Program-made: the position numbers and the translations under genes
In this document: positions 1-8,430 of the stretch, in pieces
Numbering within the stretch: the stretch's first letter is position 1
Layout: the number at the start of each line of letters is the position of its first letter
DNA from: Chryseobacterium sp. Leaf394
GTDB lineage: Bacteria; Bacteroidota; Bacteroidia; Flavobacteriales; Weeksellaceae
NCBI RefSeq assembly: GCF_001424105.1
Contig: NZ_LMQH01000011.1
Coordinates: forward strand, 1,554,248 to 1,618,247
Reading direction: 5' to 3'
DNA length: 64,000 bases
The notes under the pieces: generated by a model
What the model was told of the DNA's origin: nothing
Seen by the model: only the letters and a program-made list of their open reading frames with translations
Database searches by the model: none

Positions 1-1
1 G

Positions 2-979
2 GAAACATGGTTGTTTTTGAATGAGCTTAGAAAACTGCAGAACAGTAAAGTATTCATCAACAATTACACTCTGATGTACGAGGTTACGTCTGTTGAAGCG
101 GGTAACAAAGATAATTTTACAATACGGCTGAATTGCTATTTTGAGGACAAGGAAATAAAAAATTCTGTAGCAAAAATTGAAATCATACTACAGGAAATTA
201 ACAGTAAATATCTTGTATCGTCAACAATTAAAAACAATCTGACCCACTGGAAATTAAAAACCATTGAAAACTACAGTTTTTATTCTGAAAAGGAGATTGA
301 TGAAAAAAATCTGAGAGATTTTATTGCAAAAAACAATAAACTGAGTTGTAATTTAAAAGAACAGAAAATTCCCACTAAAGTGTATTGTATTGATGATATT
401 TTCAATGCTTACGGGCTCTTGGGAATTGATTATAAGAGAGATGATTCCCCAAATATTTTTTTTCTGGGAGTAGAATTGGCAAGAGATAATAATCAAAGTA
501 CCATGATTGTTGCTACAGAGAAGGGAATGCTGGAGGACTTTTCTTTTGGCACCTTATGGAAAGCGAGGATTACTGAGAAATATCCAATAAAGAATCTGTA
601 CATGCCTGTTTTAGAAGGCTATTCATATATCAACGATGGAGATCCTTTTTATAAATGGGAACAGATATGGCTTCAGTTTAAAAGCACTTATCTAGTCTCT
701 CAAAAAACAGATTGGCTGTCGCTGTATGGTACAAAAGAAAATTTCAGCCTTCCTTCAACCCCAAAATATACTGAAAATCTTATCAATGCACTGATCATTA
801 AAAAAATTGAAAAAGAAAAAGGCTTCAGTGGTGTTTTGGAACTTTTAAACTGTGGAAAATTCGACGGTGAAAATCAGGACAATTACTTTAAAACACTGGA
901 AAAAGTTTCGGGAATTACAAAAGCGAATTTCAATGAAAATATTGACAAACTGATTACCAGTGAAAATTTAAACAGATAG
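2..979 (+). CDS. unknown protein, 5'-truncated by window edge
   Basis: The frame is open from the first base, with no in-frame stop and no convincing start (the first possible is a TTG at 11), so the N terminus probably lies outside the window. At least 322 residues are visible. They are mixed alpha/beta with no membrane segment and no motif I can name. The C-terminal part (Trp-rich segment, then a helical stretch with ELLNCGKF and FNENIDKLI) is reminiscent of the C-terminal helices of zinc-peptidase-like proteins of Flavobacteriia, but no HExxH motif is visible. Function is not assigned. The gene stands alone on the plus strand before a secreted hydrolase. Confidence 0.6.
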   Translation, partial: ETWLFLNELRKLQNSKVFINNYTLMYEVTSVEAGNKDNFTIRLNCYFEDKEIKNSVAKIEIILQEINSKYLVSSTIKNNLTHWKLKTIENYSFYSEKEIDEKNLRDFIAKNNKLSCNLKEQKIPTKVYCIDDIFNAYGLLGIDYKRDDSPNIFFLGVELARDNNQSTMIVATEKGMLEDFSFGTLWKARITEKYPIKNLYMPVLEGYSYINDGDPFYKWEQIWLQFKSTYLVSQKTDWLSLYGTKENFSLPSTPKYTENLINALIIKKIEKEKGFSGVLELLNCGKFDGENQDNYFKTLEKVSGITKANFNENIDKLITSENLNR

Positions 980-1039
980 GATTTTTTTAGCGTAACATTT
1001 GCATACGCATTACGTAATTATTCACCTAAAAAAAATTAT

Positions 1040-1783
1040 ATGAAACATTTACTTATTTCGTCCATTCTTCTACTCACTTCGTCAACGGTTTTCAGTCAGA
1101 ATCTTAAAAAAGTTACCTATCAGGACGGTTCACAAAAACTCAACGGTCTGGTCACTTCAAATGCAGGAAAAAAACTACCGGGAGTTCTTATTCTTCCGGC
1201 CTGGAAAGGTATTGATGACGAAGCAAAAACCGCCGCTGCAGATTTAGAAAAACAAGGTTATGTAGCATTTATAGCTGACATTTATGGGGAAGGAAATGTG
1301 CCGACCGACAATGAATCAGCGGCAAAAACAGCTGGGTTTTATAAAAAAGATTTTGCTGCTTATCAGAAAAGAATTTCCCTGGCTCTGGAACAGTTAAAGA
1401 AAAACGGAGCCATTCCTGAAAAAATAGCCGTAATCGGCTACTGTTTCGGAGGTACCGGTGCTTTGGAATCTGCGAGGGGAAAACTGCCGGTGGTAGGAGT
1501 TGTTTCCATTCATGGCAGTCTTGGAAAAGATCAGTCGAGACCGAACGAAGCCATTTCAACTAAAATCTTAGTGGAAAATCCTGCGGAAGATAAAGGAGTA
1601 ACGCCTGAGGACTACAACAATCTGGTTAAAGAAATGAATGATGGGAAAGCGGATTGGCAAATCATTACATACGCCAATTCAAAACATACTTTTACAGATC
1701 CAAAATCAGCAGATTACAATCCCGTAATGGCAAAGAGAGCGTGGAATCACACCCTGATGTTTCTGAAGGAAATTTTGAAATAA
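1040..1783 (+). CDS. dienelactone hydrolase family protein, exported
   Basis: 247 residues of alpha/beta-hydrolase fold. Residues 1-20 form a signal peptide (hydrophobic LLISSILLL, ending SQ), so it probably acts in the periplasm. The DLH-type nucleophile is Cys135 in GYCFGG (133-138), with an Asp near 184 and His216 in SKHTF completing the triad. ILPAWKGI around 50-58 is the usual oxyanion region. The family cleaves enol-lactones or small esters; the substrate cannot be read from the sequence. It is a single gene, followed at once by a hairpin terminator shared with the convergent PEGA gene. Confidence 0.85.
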   Translation: MKHLLISSILLLTSSTVFSQNLKKVTYQDGSQKLNGLVTSNAGKKLPGVLILPAWKGIDDEAKTAAADLEKQGYVAFIADIYGEGNVPTDNESAAKTAGFYKKDFAAYQKRISLALEQLKKNGAIPEKIAVIGYCFGGTGALESARGKLPVVGVVSIHGSLGKDQSRPNEAISTKILVENPAEDKGVTPEDYNNLVKEMNDGKADWQIITYANSKHTFTDPKSADYNPVMAKRAWNHTLMFLKEILK

Positions 1784-1790
1784 ATTAAAA

Positions 1791-1822
1791 AGCAGCGTAG
1801 TTAACTTCTACACTGCTTTTTT
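1791..1822. terminator. bidirectional rho-independent terminator
   Basis: Stem 1791-1800 (AGCAGCGTAG) pairs with 1808-1817 (CTACACTGCT) with one G-T wobble and a 7-nt loop. It is flanked by an A run on the left and a T run (1818-1822) on the right, so it can end both the dienelactone hydrolase gene and the convergent PEGA gene. Confidence 0.8.
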
Positions 1823-2200
1823 CTATTTTGTCACCAACTCTGCGGTAACAGATTTTGGAGAATATTTGGTTAAAGAACCCGTCGCTGCATCTATTCCCAC
1901 TCCGATTGCTCCACCGATAAGAATGTTGACCAATGAAACTGCGTTGAAAGTTTTCGTAAGCTTAACTTCCTGAGATACAAAACCTTCTTTTGCGAAAGTT
2001 ACAGTCTGCCTGCTCAAAGATCTCGGGATTTCTTTTTCGCAAGGCGTTGTACATTTTTCAACACCTTTATGAAAAACTTTTGCCCCTTCCGGTGTTGAAG
2101 TAAAAGAAATCTTGTCTTTTGTACCCGTCAGAATCGTTGCGCATGACGTTGTGGAAATTGCCAAAGCCAGCAATAATCCATACGATAAAAATTGTTTCAT
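1823..2200 (-). CDS. PEGA-domain lipoprotein
   Basis: 125 residues starting with a lipoprotein signal peptide whose lipobox ends TTSC (Cys20). Residues ~30-75 (TSTPEGAKVFHKG, a CTTPC pair, then a TVTFAKEGF segment) form a PEGA-like beta sandwich, a module common in surface proteins. The tail (~85-105) is a short hydrophobic Gly-rich segment, so it may be associated with the inner leaflet of the outer membrane. A Bacteroidota -7 box (CAAACTTA on the plus strand, 2219-2226) lies upstream of the start. Function is otherwise unknown. Confidence 0.75.
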   Translation of the reverse strand: MKQFLSYGLLLALAISTTSCATILTGTKDKISFTSTPEGAKVFHKGVEKCTTPCEKEIPRSLSRQTVTFAKEGFVSQEVKLTKTFNAVSLVNILIGGAIGVGIDAATGSLTKYSPKSVTAELVTK

Positions 2201-2341
2201 GTATATTTTTTAGTGCGGCAAACTTAATGAAATAATTCATGAAATTAAGATTTAAATTGAAGCGAAAATTAATTTATTAAATATTTAAAATGATATTTTA
2301 AAACATTGATAAACTAGCTATCTCCATCTTTAGATTTTTTA

Positions 2342-2569
2342 TTATTCACTGATTGTATTGCAATTGGAACACCAGCCATATTCATTTTCTTTATCCTGTA
2401 ATCTTATTTTCGCAATCTCTCCACAATTTTCGCAAGTTTGCTTATCACTCTCAATTTCTTTTGCTTCATAGTCACAATCGAAACAGCTCCATGTTGGTAG
2501 AGGGAATTTTCCGCCGATAAACCATGTGAATGACTTTTCCTTACATTTCGGACATATCTGTAATCCCAT
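2342..2569 (-). CDS. small zinc-ribbon protein
   Basis: 75 residues carrying four Cys pairs: CPKC (6-9), CFDC, CENC and CSNC. Such pairs bind one or two structural zinc ions in rubredoxin/zinc-ribbon folds. No catalytic residue or known family is recognisable. It starts 2 nt after the stop of the cupin gene upstream on the same strand, so the two are probably co-transcribed. It could be a nucleic-acid or protein-binding adaptor; that is inference. Confidence 0.65.
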   Translation of the reverse strand: MGLQICPKCKEKSFTWFIGGKFPLPTWSCFDCDYEAKEIESDKQTCENCGEIAKIRLQDKENEYGWCSNCNTISE

Positions 2570-2571
2570 AA

Positions 2572-2940
2572 TTAATTATTTTCCTGTTCTCTATTCACCA
2601 ATTCCATCGAAAATGCTGGGAGGCAGATCGCAATGTATTCACATGTCTCCGCAAACGGATTGCTGTACCGTACTCTTGCTCCTTTTTCTATCATAATACT
2701 CTGCCCTTTCTCTAAAATAACCTCTTCGCCATCGATTTCGAATTTCTTTTTACCTGAAATAATTACGGTAAATTCATCGAATTCCGGAGTCTGATGCGGC
2801 TCGCTCCAGTTCGCCGGCGCTATCATGTGGGCAATAGAAATGTTGGGCGTTTGGGTGGAATTTCCCCACTGTTCTTCGATCAGTTTGCCGTCGTTAGTAG
2901 GAACGACAAAAGGAGATTTCTGGATTTTATATTTTTTCAT
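2572..2940 (-). CDS. cupin-domain protein
   Basis: 122 residues, a single small beta-barrel cupin. The conserved core is visible as SEPHQTPEFDEFTVIISG (motif 1, with His and Glu ligands) and a second strand set ending in KGARVRYSNP. Small cupins of this type are often sugar or metabolite binding proteins or simple enzymes; the substrate is not evident. It is first in a two-gene unit with the zinc-ribbon protein. A reversed copy of an interspersed repeat (2952-3027) lies 12 bp upstream of its start. Confidence 0.75.
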   Translation of the reverse strand: MKKYKIQKSPFVVPTNDGKLIEEQWGNSTQTPNISIAHMIAPANWSEPHQTPEFDEFTVIISGKKKFEIDGEEVILEKGQSIMIEKGARVRYSNPFAETCEYIAICLPAFSMELVNREQENN

Positions 2941-2951
2941 AATTTATTTTT

Positions 2952-3027
2952 GAACGCAAAGTTCACGAAAGATTTTTAAAATAATTCTGTTTTAAGTTTC
3001 ATAAAGCCGTTCTACTTCTAAAGCTAC
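2952..3027 (-). repeat. R3 interspersed repeat, reverse orientation
   Basis: Read on the minus strand it runs from TTAGAAGTAGAACGGCTTT through TGAAACTTAAAA to AAAATCTTTCGTGAAC and CTTTGCGTTC. These blocks match, in the same order, the elements at 14119-14195, 15982-16067 and 46525-46613. Like them it ends a few tens of bases before a gene start (cupin, 2940). The remaining sequence to 3105 shows nothing else. Confidence 0.55.
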
Positions 3028-3105
3028 AGTTGTTTAACAAAATTATACTTAACAAATTTTTAAATCTGGAGTTTGCTCCATCAGCAAAATCTGCGTGAAA
3101 TGATT

Positions 3106-3636
3106 TTAACTAAAATGATTTTCCTTTTTAATTTCGTATACAAAATTAGTTCGTGTAGGTTCTCCGAAATAGGCAATTTCTTCTTCAGCAATTTTCTTTC
3201 CCCCCAATCTTTCCAAAGCAATCTGAGACCGGAAATTCTCTTTTCCGATATGAAAATAGACTGTATCAACAAACTGGAAAATGTAATCCATCATCAGTTT
3301 TTTAATCTGCGGATTAATGCCTTTTCCCCACGAATAGGTTCCGTAAAAAGTATAGCCAATGAAAATGCTGTTTTTAGCTTCATCAAAATCATAGAAACGC
3401 GAACTTCCCAAAATATTTCCGGTTGACTTTTCTACAATTTTAAAAGCGCCCTGACTTTCCATTGCACCTTTAAAAAAGTTTTCAAACATTTCTCTTTTGT
3501 AACGGTCTTTATTGGGATGTTGCTCCCAGACTTTCGGATTGGAAGCCACCTCATACAACAACTCAAAATCCCCTTGCTGCAAGGGGATTAATTGGTATTC
3601 TCCGTTTTCCAAAACAGGCTGAATAGAAAAATTCAT
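3106..3636 (-). CDS. GNAT N-acetyltransferase, RimJ/RimL-like
   Basis: 176 residues with the layout of Acetyltransf_3 proteins: an N-terminal LIPLQQGDFELLYEVAS segment, a central SRFYDFDE/IFIGYTF strand pair, the acetyl-CoA loop around YSWGKGIN, and the C-terminal FRSQIALERLGGKK helix-strand typical of this group. Family members acetylate N-termini or small amines; the substrate is unknown. It lies 17 bp downstream of the DUF2911 gene on the same strand, so they may share a transcript. Confidence 0.8.
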   Translation of the reverse strand: MNFSIQPVLENGEYQLIPLQQGDFELLYEVASNPKVWEQHPNKDRYKREMFENFFKGAMESQGAFKIVEKSTGNILGSSRFYDFDEAKNSIFIGYTFYGTYSWGKGINPQIKKLMMDYIFQFVDTVYFHIGKENFRSQIALERLGGKKIAEEEIAYFGEPTRTNFVYEIKKENHFS

Positions 3637-3653
3637 CTTTAGAAATTTTATTC

Positions 3654-4259
3654 TTAACTTTTTGTTTTGGCAGCGTCAGCTTCTATTTTTTTGATTTCCT
3701 TTAATTTCTCAGCAATTTTGGTAACTGCATCAGGTTTTGCCGGCTTCAAAGCGACTTCAGCCTGAGCCATATCCCATTTAATCACGAGATTTCCTGAGTT
3801 TTCGTCTGTTGGATTGATGGTAATTTCAAACCACTCCTGTTTGTCAGCCAATTTATTTACAGGTACAGTTACGTCTACCACATCGTTTTTAGCGTCATAC
3901 GTATAAGCACCCCACTGCTGGAAGTCTTTGTTCAAAATTACTTTCCAGTCTTTTTCTGTTGGTACGATGAACAATCCGTAAGTTCCTGCAGGAACCATTT
4001 TTCCGCCGAAATTCACTGCCTGACCGAAGGTGATTTTTGTAGATGAGTTCGCACCCGCTCTCCAAACCTGTCCGTAAGGAACCAGTTCTCCAAAGATTTT
4101 TCTTCCTTTCACGCCTGGTCTTCCGTAATCGATGGTGATTTTAGACATTGAAAACTGCTGTTCCACTTTCTGACGCGGACTCGCTGCCGGTACCGAATAA
4201 TCCTGTGCAAAACTGAAAGCAGACGCTGATATGCAAACTGCGAATAATAATTTTTTCAC
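3654..4259 (-). CDS. DUF2911 family exported protein
   Basis: 201 residues with an N-terminal signal peptide (MKKLLFAVCISASAFSFAQ). The DUF2911 core is clear: SPRQKVEQQFSMSKITIDYGRP, RAGANSSTKITF and VPAGTYGLFIVP. The domain is abundant in Bacteroidota periplasmic proteins and has no established activity. Residues ~180-201 are a Lys/Glu/Ala-rich helix. Confidence 0.85.
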   Translation of the reverse strand: MKKLLFAVCISASAFSFAQDYSVPAASPRQKVEQQFSMSKITIDYGRPGVKGRKIFGELVPYGQVWRAGANSSTKITFGQAVNFGGKMVPAGTYGLFIVPTEKDWKVILNKDFQQWGAYTYDAKNDVVDVTVPVNKLADKQEWFEITINPTDENSGNLVIKWDMAQAEVALKPAKPDAVTKIAEKLKEIKKIEADAAKTKS

Positions 4260-4382
4260 TTTATTTTAAATTTTGCTAAAATTACAAAATGGATAGGAGA
4301 AATTGGTTCTTGAGTCTGATAAAATTTGTTAAAATAAATATTGATTTAAATGAAATTATATTTAAATGAAAATAAAATTTGA

Positions 4383-4403
4383 GACTGCCAGTTTTTGACA
4401 GTC
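4383..4403. promoter_or_regulatory. candidate operator: inverted repeat before the accessory block
   Basis: GACTGCCA (4383-4390) and TGACAGTC (4396-4403) form an 8-bp inverted repeat with one mismatch and a 5-nt spacer, 40 bp before the start at 4443. A promoter -7-like TTACTTTG sits at 4412-4419. The position would suit an operator for the WYL regulator of the block, but no second copy was found at the regulator's own start, so this is a guess. Confidence 0.3.
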
Positions 4404-4442
4404 GCGCCACATTACTTTGCAAAATAATTAGAAAAATAAGTT

Positions 4443-5456
4443 ATGAATGATTTTAATTACACTGTAATAGTGCCACCAATGTTACATCTGATGCTTGGTT
4501 ACGAGACACAAATATTTAAAAATGAAAATTTACTTGTTGCAAGACAGGAGGCCTTACATTATTTATCAAAGATTGTAAATGATGCTTTAGAGAAAAATGT
4601 CATTCAGATATTTGACTTTGAAAATGCAAATTCTACCGACCTTAAGCAAATAACGACTTTGGAAGAAAGTTTTTATCATAAAGACAATCAAATTTTAAAT
4701 TTCAAAAAACTTTCTGAATGTAAAATCACTTATCACTTTAATGATTATATCCGAAAAGATGCAGTCATCAATCAGACAAACGAAAGAAAAGCAGATGAAA
4801 CACTGAATTTCTACGGTTTTCTTTCTATTCGTCTTAGTTATCACGGCGATATTGATATTCCGCATATGAAAAGATCTTATTCTATTTTTGAATTTAGAAA
4901 TGCAAATTATTTTATTTCTCTATCTGCTGAGCGAAGACTGCTGAAAACTTTTAACCCTGCAAATCAAATTGTTTATGCTGAACTTGAAGATTTGGTTTCT
5001 GAAAAACACTTCAACAAATTAGAAAAAACACATGAAGCCAAAGAAGTATTTTACCGTGACGATAATGCTTTTGAAAAAGAAATTATAACGACAGAAAAAT
5101 ATTTTGAGTTTGAAAGAATCTATCTTTCTCTGGTGAATTCCAAAGGTTTAAAATATGTTTTTTTTCCTTTTAAAAATAAGAAAACAACATGTAAATATCT
5201 GCGCTTTTTCGAAAAAATGTATCCTTCTAAAAAGCCGCTAACTTTTTTTACGCGAGTAGAAATTGAAGATAAAATTTACATGGTTTTTGAACAGATTAAT
5301 AATGACAGAGAAAGCATTATACACGCTAAAACAGGTAAAGTATATTTCCGTTCAAATCTCGGTGTTACTGAAGCGAGTGAAGATACATTGCTTTGTGAGA
5401 TTTTAGATTACGAATACATTAATCCGGAATTAAGAATCTTATTAGACATTTTATAA
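4443..5456 (+). CDS. unknown protein A of accessory block
   Basis: 337 residues, no membrane segment or signal peptide, no catalytic motif I recognise. The first ~50 residues (start with Tyr-Val, then GYETQIFKNENLLVARQEAL) align with the first ~50 of the next gene (LKILHQKIFTDLDIPEARNKAF), so the two share an N-terminal domain. The C-terminal third is beta-rich and ends near KTGKVYFRSN, recalling the final strand of the AlbA-like domain in its neighbour. It is first of three plus-strand genes, with gaps of 18 and 38 bp between them. Base composition is more AT-rich than the flanking genes, suggesting transfer. Confidence 0.7.
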   Translation: MNDFNYTVIVPPMLHLMLGYETQIFKNENLLVARQEALHYLSKIVNDALEKNVIQIFDFENANSTDLKQITTLEESFYHKDNQILNFKKLSECKITYHFNDYIRKDAVINQTNERKADETLNFYGFLSIRLSYHGDIDIPHMKRSYSIFEFRNANYFISLSAERRLLKTFNPANQIVYAELEDLVSEKHFNKLEKTHEAKEVFYRDDNAFEKEIITTEKYFEFERIYLSLVNSKGLKYVFFPFKNKKTTCKYLRFFEKMYPSKKPLTFFTRVEIEDKIYMVFEQINNDRESIIHAKTGKVYFRSNLGVTEASEDTLLCEILDYEYINPELRILLDIL

Positions 5457-5474
5457 CAGCAAAAAAATAATCTT

Positions 5475-6329
5475 ATGCACGCACAAAACCCTCTAATCAG
5501 TTATGTAGTGACAACCCAATTTGTTGAGAACAGTGTTGGACTAAAGATCTTACACCAGAAAATATTCACTGATCTTGATATTCCTGAAGCCAGAAATAAA
5601 GCTTTTGAATATTACGACGCAGCTATAGAAATATTGCACGGTGAAAGTGAAATTATAACTACAGAAAATGGAAAAATTATCTATCAAAATCCTGAGAAAT
5701 TTAACCGAGGATTGTCAATTCAAATGCGAATTAATGAAGATTTTAAATGTTTTGGAATTGCTGATAAAAAAGATAAACATTATCTGCTTGATGCACATTT
5801 TGATTTGTCTAAAACCGATCAGCGTAAACAGCAAATTGGTCGAAGTACAGAGAAAAAATATTATCATCTATTGAAAATTAATTTTAAAAGAAATGAAAAA
5901 TACAATATAGAAATTCCTTTCAATACTGCGATTGGGAAGAAATTGCTTGAAAGTTTACAAAACCGAAATGTCGAAGAAATTGAGTTTTTAAAATATAATT
6001 TAAAAAACAGTGTTGATATAATTTTGGAAACAGTTTGCGCATTTCTCAATTCAGGAAAGGGAACAATTATTTTCGGACAAGACGAAAATTTCAGCATTGA
6101 AGACGGAAATGAAAAACTTTTTGAAACCTGCAGTGCCTTAAAAAATCATCTTGAAAAAAACTTTGAGAAACACTTAGATCTGATTAAACTTTCAAAACAT
6201 AATTATTTTGGGAAGAAGTTTGTAAAATTTGAGATTTCAAAATCTGAAACAGCTGTTCTGTATAAAAAGGAGTTTTATTTCAGAAACCGCTTTGGGAATG
6301 TGTTGGATTTGGATAGGAGTTTTCTTTAG
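5475..6329 (+). CDS. unknown protein B with C-terminal AlbA_2/Schlafen-like domain
   Basis: 284 residues. Residues 1-55 resemble the N terminus of protein A. Residues ~165-283 fit the AlbA_2 pattern: EEIEFLKYN (168-175; the family's E-x-EFK), a helix ILETVCAFLNS, the glycine turn GKGTIIFGQDE (194-204), a helical middle, the strand KFVKFEISKSE, and the terminal KEFYFRNRFGN (265-275; the family's FyvRvGn). AlbA_2 domains bind nucleic acid or act in Schlafen-type nucleases and regulators and recur in mobile and defence loci. The domain call is from motif order only. Confidence 0.7.
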   Translation: MHAQNPLISYVVTTQFVENSVGLKILHQKIFTDLDIPEARNKAFEYYDAAIEILHGESEIITTENGKIIYQNPEKFNRGLSIQMRINEDFKCFGIADKKDKHYLLDAHFDLSKTDQRKQQIGRSTEKKYYHLLKINFKRNEKYNIEIPFNTAIGKKLLESLQNRNVEEIEFLKYNLKNSVDIILETVCAFLNSGKGTIIFGQDENFSIEDGNEKLFETCSALKNHLEKNFEKHLDLIKLSKHNYFGKKFVKFEISKSETAVLYKKEFYFRNRFGNVLDLDRSFL

Positions 6330-6367
6330 TGGGTGAATTGATATATATTTGTAAAAATTGAAATAGC

Positions 6368-7426
6368 ATGAATGGAACTGACAAACTTATTAATATGGTT
6401 GAAACTCAAAACAAAGATTTTAAGGAATATTTTGTGGAATCTTGTTTATTTATCAAACCTGAATTTGTGGAGAAACGTGCAGCTGAAATGCTCAACATTA
6501 TTGAAAAAAAAGAAAAGCTACCAGTACGTTTTTCACGAAAACTTGGTGGGGTTTATTATTCAGATGGTAAAAAAGTTGGCGCAAAAAATAATAAGTATAA
6601 AAATAATGCACAAAAACTTATTGAAAATAATTTAATTCATAGAGATACTTCTATTTCAGTGTTTTTTGATGGAACAGGAAATCAGACTTTGGTGAAAAAA
6701 ATTCACGAATATACATCTCATCTTATAAGTTCTGGAAGTTATAGCCACATAATAAATTATACAATTTCTCACGTTTGGGGAGAAGTTACAAATCCATTAT
6801 ATTTCAGTTCATTGTGGAACATTGTAATTATTCCTGATTATCTCAATTATATTATGGATAAACCCGAACACCAAGATAAACGTAATTCTGAGATTAAAAA
6901 TTTAATTAAAGCTTTATGCATTGAACTTTATAATCCTAATCATTTATTACCAAAAGGATTAAATATCCAGAATGTTACACAAGAATATCATGACATAGCA
7001 AAAAAAATGATTGATGAGAAAAAAATTTCATTTATAGAAGTGAGAAAGGAAATTTTAGCGGAAGAAAAAAAAGAAGAAAAACTGTCAGAAACTGCTATTA
7101 TTAAAAGCGATGAATTTTTATCAAAAAATAAAGAATTTATCTTTGGGAAATTAGCTGAAATTAAAGAGCTGAATTTGGATATGGTAATTTTACCAATACT
7201 TTTAGACAAAGTAATATGTAAGGACTTTTTCGGATTAGATTACGCAGTATTACAAAATAAATCTGAAGAAAAAAAAGAAAGATATTATTCTAAGGACTTT
7301 TTTAAGGACTCTAATGGAACTGAATATCAAATTACAAACCATTGGTTTTTTAAACAGCGTGAACTTTTTAGTGAATGGCATAATAAATTAGTAGAGAAAT
7401 ATTCGAATGAAATAATCATCCAATAA
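6368..7426 (+). CDS. unknown protein C with HNN-type (HNH-like) nuclease motif
   Basis: 352 residues, very Lys/Glu/Ile/Asn-rich. The central part holds SHVWGE (His135), SLWNIVIIP (Asn151) and YLNYIMDK (Asn160). The H-16-N-9-N spacing matches the beta-beta-alpha-metal HNH/HNN nuclease core, here without the zinc Cys pairs some families have. Before it lies a DGTGNQT segment and a basic N-terminal region with GVYYSDGKK; after it is a charged, probably coiled region (~205-265). I infer a DNA endonuclease acting with proteins A and B. It ends 22 bp before the stop of the convergent WYL gene. Confidence 0.65.
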   Translation: MNGTDKLINMVETQNKDFKEYFVESCLFIKPEFVEKRAAEMLNIIEKKEKLPVRFSRKLGGVYYSDGKKVGAKNNKYKNNAQKLIENNLIHRDTSISVFFDGTGNQTLVKKIHEYTSHLISSGSYSHIINYTISHVWGEVTNPLYFSSLWNIVIIPDYLNYIMDKPEHQDKRNSEIKNLIKALCIELYNPNHLLPKGLNIQNVTQEYHDIAKKMIDEKKISFIEVRKEILAEEKKEEKLSETAIIKSDEFLSKNKEFIFGKLAEIKELNLDMVILPILLDKVICKDFFGLDYAVLQNKSEEKKERYYSKDFFKDSNGTEYQITNHWFFKQRELFSEWHNKLVEKYSNEIIIQ

Positions 7427-7448
7427 ATAAAATCACTAAATTAAAATT

Positions 7449-8354
7449 TCATCCATTCCTCTCCAAAGCCCTTTCCCAGTAACTCCTTATTTTTTCCTTC
7501 AGGGAAATCGGTTCAATAATTTTTAGAGACCAAGATCTTTTCATCAATTCCATAAGAAAATCTTCGTTGGGTTTTACAAAAAATTCAAACTGAATGTTTT
7601 CTTTGTTTTCAGAAACAATTGTTTGGGATTGATGAATGGGATTGGCTTTCAGGTAATTTCCATCACGTAAATCATATTCCAGAATCATTTTTTCCGGTTC
7701 TCCATTTGTAAACATTCCCATAGCATTTTTGTATGGCGTTTCAAAATCAATATTTTGAGGTCGAAATCTTCCAGCTTCTTCTATTTTTCTGATTCTTTCT
7801 AATGCATAACTTTTGAAAGGAATTGCAGGATCTTTCTCATCATCAGCTAAAACATACCATTTAAAATCTTTCTGTTTCAATCGGTACGGATTGATAATTT
7901 TCTCTTTCTTATTTTGTGAAATATAATCGAAATAAGAAATTTTAAGCTTCTTCTTCGCTTCAATTGCCTCAGAAATCACATGAAAATAATCTATTCCTGT
8001 ATTTTGTCTTGTTTCTGGAATGACGAATCCTGGAAGTAACATATCAGAATTTAATGAAGCTAAAAATATTGCAGAGTTCATCAAATCATTCTGGAAGATG
8101 CTTTCTGAAACATCATGTATGGAATATCTATTATAATTATCGCATTTAATCTCTATTTTCCACAAATCAAAGATTGCCGTTTTGTCTTTCTCAAAAGTCG
8201 AGGAACTATATTTTTTCAATTCTAAATTTAAATTGCCGGAATAAACTTCAAACTTTTTTAAGACTATTATGCAAATGTCTTTAAAAGTCAGCTTCCCGTT
8301 ATTTTCTAAAATAGTTCTAACCAACATTGTGAGTCTCAAAAATCTTCTGTTCAT
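7449..8354 (-). CDS. WYL-domain transcriptional regulator
   Basis: 301 residues. The N-terminal ~80 residues form a helical, probably winged-helix DNA-binding part. Residues ~125-200 are the WYL domain, with KKLKISYFDY, INPYRLKQKDFKWYVLADD (WYV at 166-168) and KSYALERIRKI. The C-terminal ~75 residues form the WCX extension. WYL regulators sense nucleic-acid or nucleotide ligands and often control phage-defence operons. This one converges on the A-B-C genes, consistent with regulating them. Confidence 0.85.
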   Translation of the reverse strand: MNRRFLRLTMLVRTILENNGKLTFKDICIIVLKKFEVYSGNLNLELKKYSSSTFEKDKTAIFDLWKIEIKCDNYNRYSIHDVSESIFQNDLMNSAIFLASLNSDMLLPGFVIPETRQNTGIDYFHVISEAIEAKKKLKISYFDYISQNKKEKIINPYRLKQKDFKWYVLADDEKDPAIPFKSYALERIRKIEEAGRFRPQNIDFETPYKNAMGMFTNGEPEKMILEYDLRDGNYLKANPIHQSQTIVSENKENIQFEFFVKPNEDFLMELMKRSWSLKIIEPISLKEKIRSYWERALERNG

Positions 8355-8430
8355 ATATTGATGTTGCTAATTGCAAATTTAAAATATTAAAGCAAAAACC
8401 TCATAAGAAACTTACAAGTTTAGATTAAAA

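Noticed and set aside
3073..3426. 117-codon plus-strand frame over the GNAT gene
   Set aside because: Antisense to the GNAT reading frame, which has the expected motifs.
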